Below are positions 63,156 to 64,000 of a DNA stretch of 64,000 nt, one piece after another. The notes beneath the pieces were generated by a model. The model did not search any database. It was not told the origin of the DNA and saw only the letters and a program-made list of their open reading frames with translations. Each line of letters begins with the position of its first letter. Position 1 is the first letter of the stretch. This DNA comes from Tritrichomonas musculus (taxonomy: Eukaryota > Parabasalia > Tritrichomonadida > Tritrichomonadidae), in NCBI GenBank assembly GCA_039105265.1, contig JAPFFF010000010.1:4712001-4776000 (forward strand). Direction: 5' to 3'. Both the position numbers and the translations under genes were made by a program.

Positions 63156-64000
63156 ATGCTTCTTCTCTGCATGTTAAGTATTTTTCATGACAAACAACAA
63201 AAAATAAAGCATGACTGCTATTCTTCATTTAATCCTTTCAATGGATTTTCGCAAAATACAATTAATTATTTTATTTCGTGCCCAAAAGAAACCACTCAAA
63301 GCATTAAATTATCTGATAATGCCAATATAAATTCCATTTCTATATCAGGTGAAACAAACGTCTTTATTTCATGTCTCAATACAATGCAATCCAAAATCAA
63401 ATTATTAATATACGACAAGCCAAATATTTCTTTTGGAAATCATTGCTATTTTAATAGTATCGAAATGTATGGAATTCCTACAATAAATTTAATACCCAAT
63501 TCTAATATTACTGTTAGAAATCTTGTAATGAAAAACTCCCTATATTCATTACCAATTAATATTCATCATATTATTTATTCATACAATGAAACGAAAAGAA
63601 TTATTCGTTCTAAAAACGAATTTTCTCAAAACACGAAAATATATAATTGTTCTAATGCAAACCTAATTTTATCGGAAGAACTACTTTTTAAATGTGATTC
63701 TGAACAGATCTCATTAAAAAACGTTGATTTGTTAGATTTAACGATTACCATTGCTGACAGTATTCAATTTATAAATGAAAGTTCTAATAACGAGCAAGCA
63801 GAGAAAATTCTTGATGAAGTAATTTCATCGCTTTCATTAAATTTCAGATCTAAAATAATTTTCACTGATTTTTTCCATTTTGAGTGCTTTGAAGCAGCTC
63901 TTGAAACTTTGTCATTTTTGAATTTGGAGATCCTGATGAATATGACATGGCAAAAGTACACAAAAAGTGACTCTGACTGTGTCTGGGAAAGTGAGAGTTA
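63156..64000 (+). CDS. Partial CDS, secreted/surface protein (runs off right edge)
   Basis: An unbroken frame from ATG 63156 to the window end gives at least 281 residues. The start MLLLCMLSIFHD is a likely signal peptide. The following sequence (CPKETTQSIKLSDNANINSI, YFNSIEMYGIPTINLIPNSN) is Asn/Ile/Ser-rich with periodic hydrophobic residues, like the beta-helical ectodomains of trichomonad surface proteins, but lacks GGAI motifs so far. Potential N-glycosylation sites are frequent. The family is uncertain because the C-terminus is missing. It is divergent from the gene ending at 62509. Confidence 0.6.
   Translation, partial: MLLLCMLSIFHDKQQKIKHDCYSSFNPFNGFSQNTINYFISCPKETTQSIKLSDNANINSISISGETNVFISCLNTMQSKIKLLIYDKPNISFGNHCYFNSIEMYGIPTINLIPNSNITVRNLVMKNSLYSLPINIHHIIYSYNETKRIIRSKNEFSQNTKIYNCSNANLILSEELLFKCDSEQISLKNVDLLDLTITIADSIQFINESSNNEQAEKILDEVISSLSLNFRSKIIFTDFFHFECFEAALETLSFLNLEILMNMTWQKYTKSDSDCVWESES

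Overview
This window looks like nuclear DNA of a parabasalid protist (trichomonad), most likely of the Tritrichomonas lineage. It is very AT-rich, has standard-code genes without visible introns and stops followed by TAAA-type tails. Its gene families are typical of trichomonads: TKL-like pseudokinases fused to Sel1 repeats, DUF3447/ankyrin proteins, BspA-type leucine-rich repeats, legumain and papain peptidases, Rho-like GTPases, giant GGAI-repeat surface proteins, and Maverick, MULE and hAT-type elements. The lineage is inferred from these families and from base composition; no marker gene fixes it.

Layout. Positions 1-9.9 kb are a field of small or decaying genes: a partial unknown CDS (1-565), a kinase relic, a small membrane protein, a 5'-truncated serpin, a DUF3447 gene followed by five ankyrin units separated by stop-rich spacers of about 100 bp, an unusual Rho-like GTPase, a BspA relic and a broken Ser-rich gene. 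Positions 10.2-14.3 kb hold an intact 1342-aa pseudokinase-Sel1 protein with eight copies of a 42-aa repeat. A BspA relic and an intact legumain follow. From 17.2 to 21.8 kb a Maverick fossil, a GATGTG-rich satellite, a 285-bp palindrome and a papain pseudogene lie between two 50-bp inverted repeats. A 527-bp MITE follows.

Positions 23.4-30.6 kb encode a giant type I surface protein: eight predicted jelly-roll modules, a GGAI beta-helix, 56 unbroken FSxSxx hexads, a second beta-helix and a C-terminal membrane anchor. A 7TM THH1/TOM-like gene is next. From 32.4 to 43.3 kb the DNA is dominated by short non-autonomous elements with recognisable ends, a P-element/THAP9-like transposase gene and a hAT-type element. 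A second surface protein (43.5-47.7 kb) has four near-identical 942-bp repeats, a membrane anchor and an NPxY-like tail motif.

Positions 47,978-55,300 are a whole MULE: matching 328-bp outer terminal repeats, 9 and 23 copies of one 135-bp unit in inverted orientation, an intact 692-aa transposase, and a poly-A target site. The right end carries a broken UBA gene, a multipass membrane protein, a 5'-truncated paralog of the giant surface protein, a Sel1 fragment abutting a transposon-like terminus, and a divergent pair of secreted or membrane genes, one running off the window.

How it fits together: two themes recur. The first is surface-protein diversification by tandem repeats and truncated duplicates, which may serve host adhesion. 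The second is dense DNA-transposon activity. The most unusual items are the array-bearing MULE, the spaced ankyrin units, and the combination of jelly-roll, beta-helix and hexad modules. All functional statements are inference from sequence.
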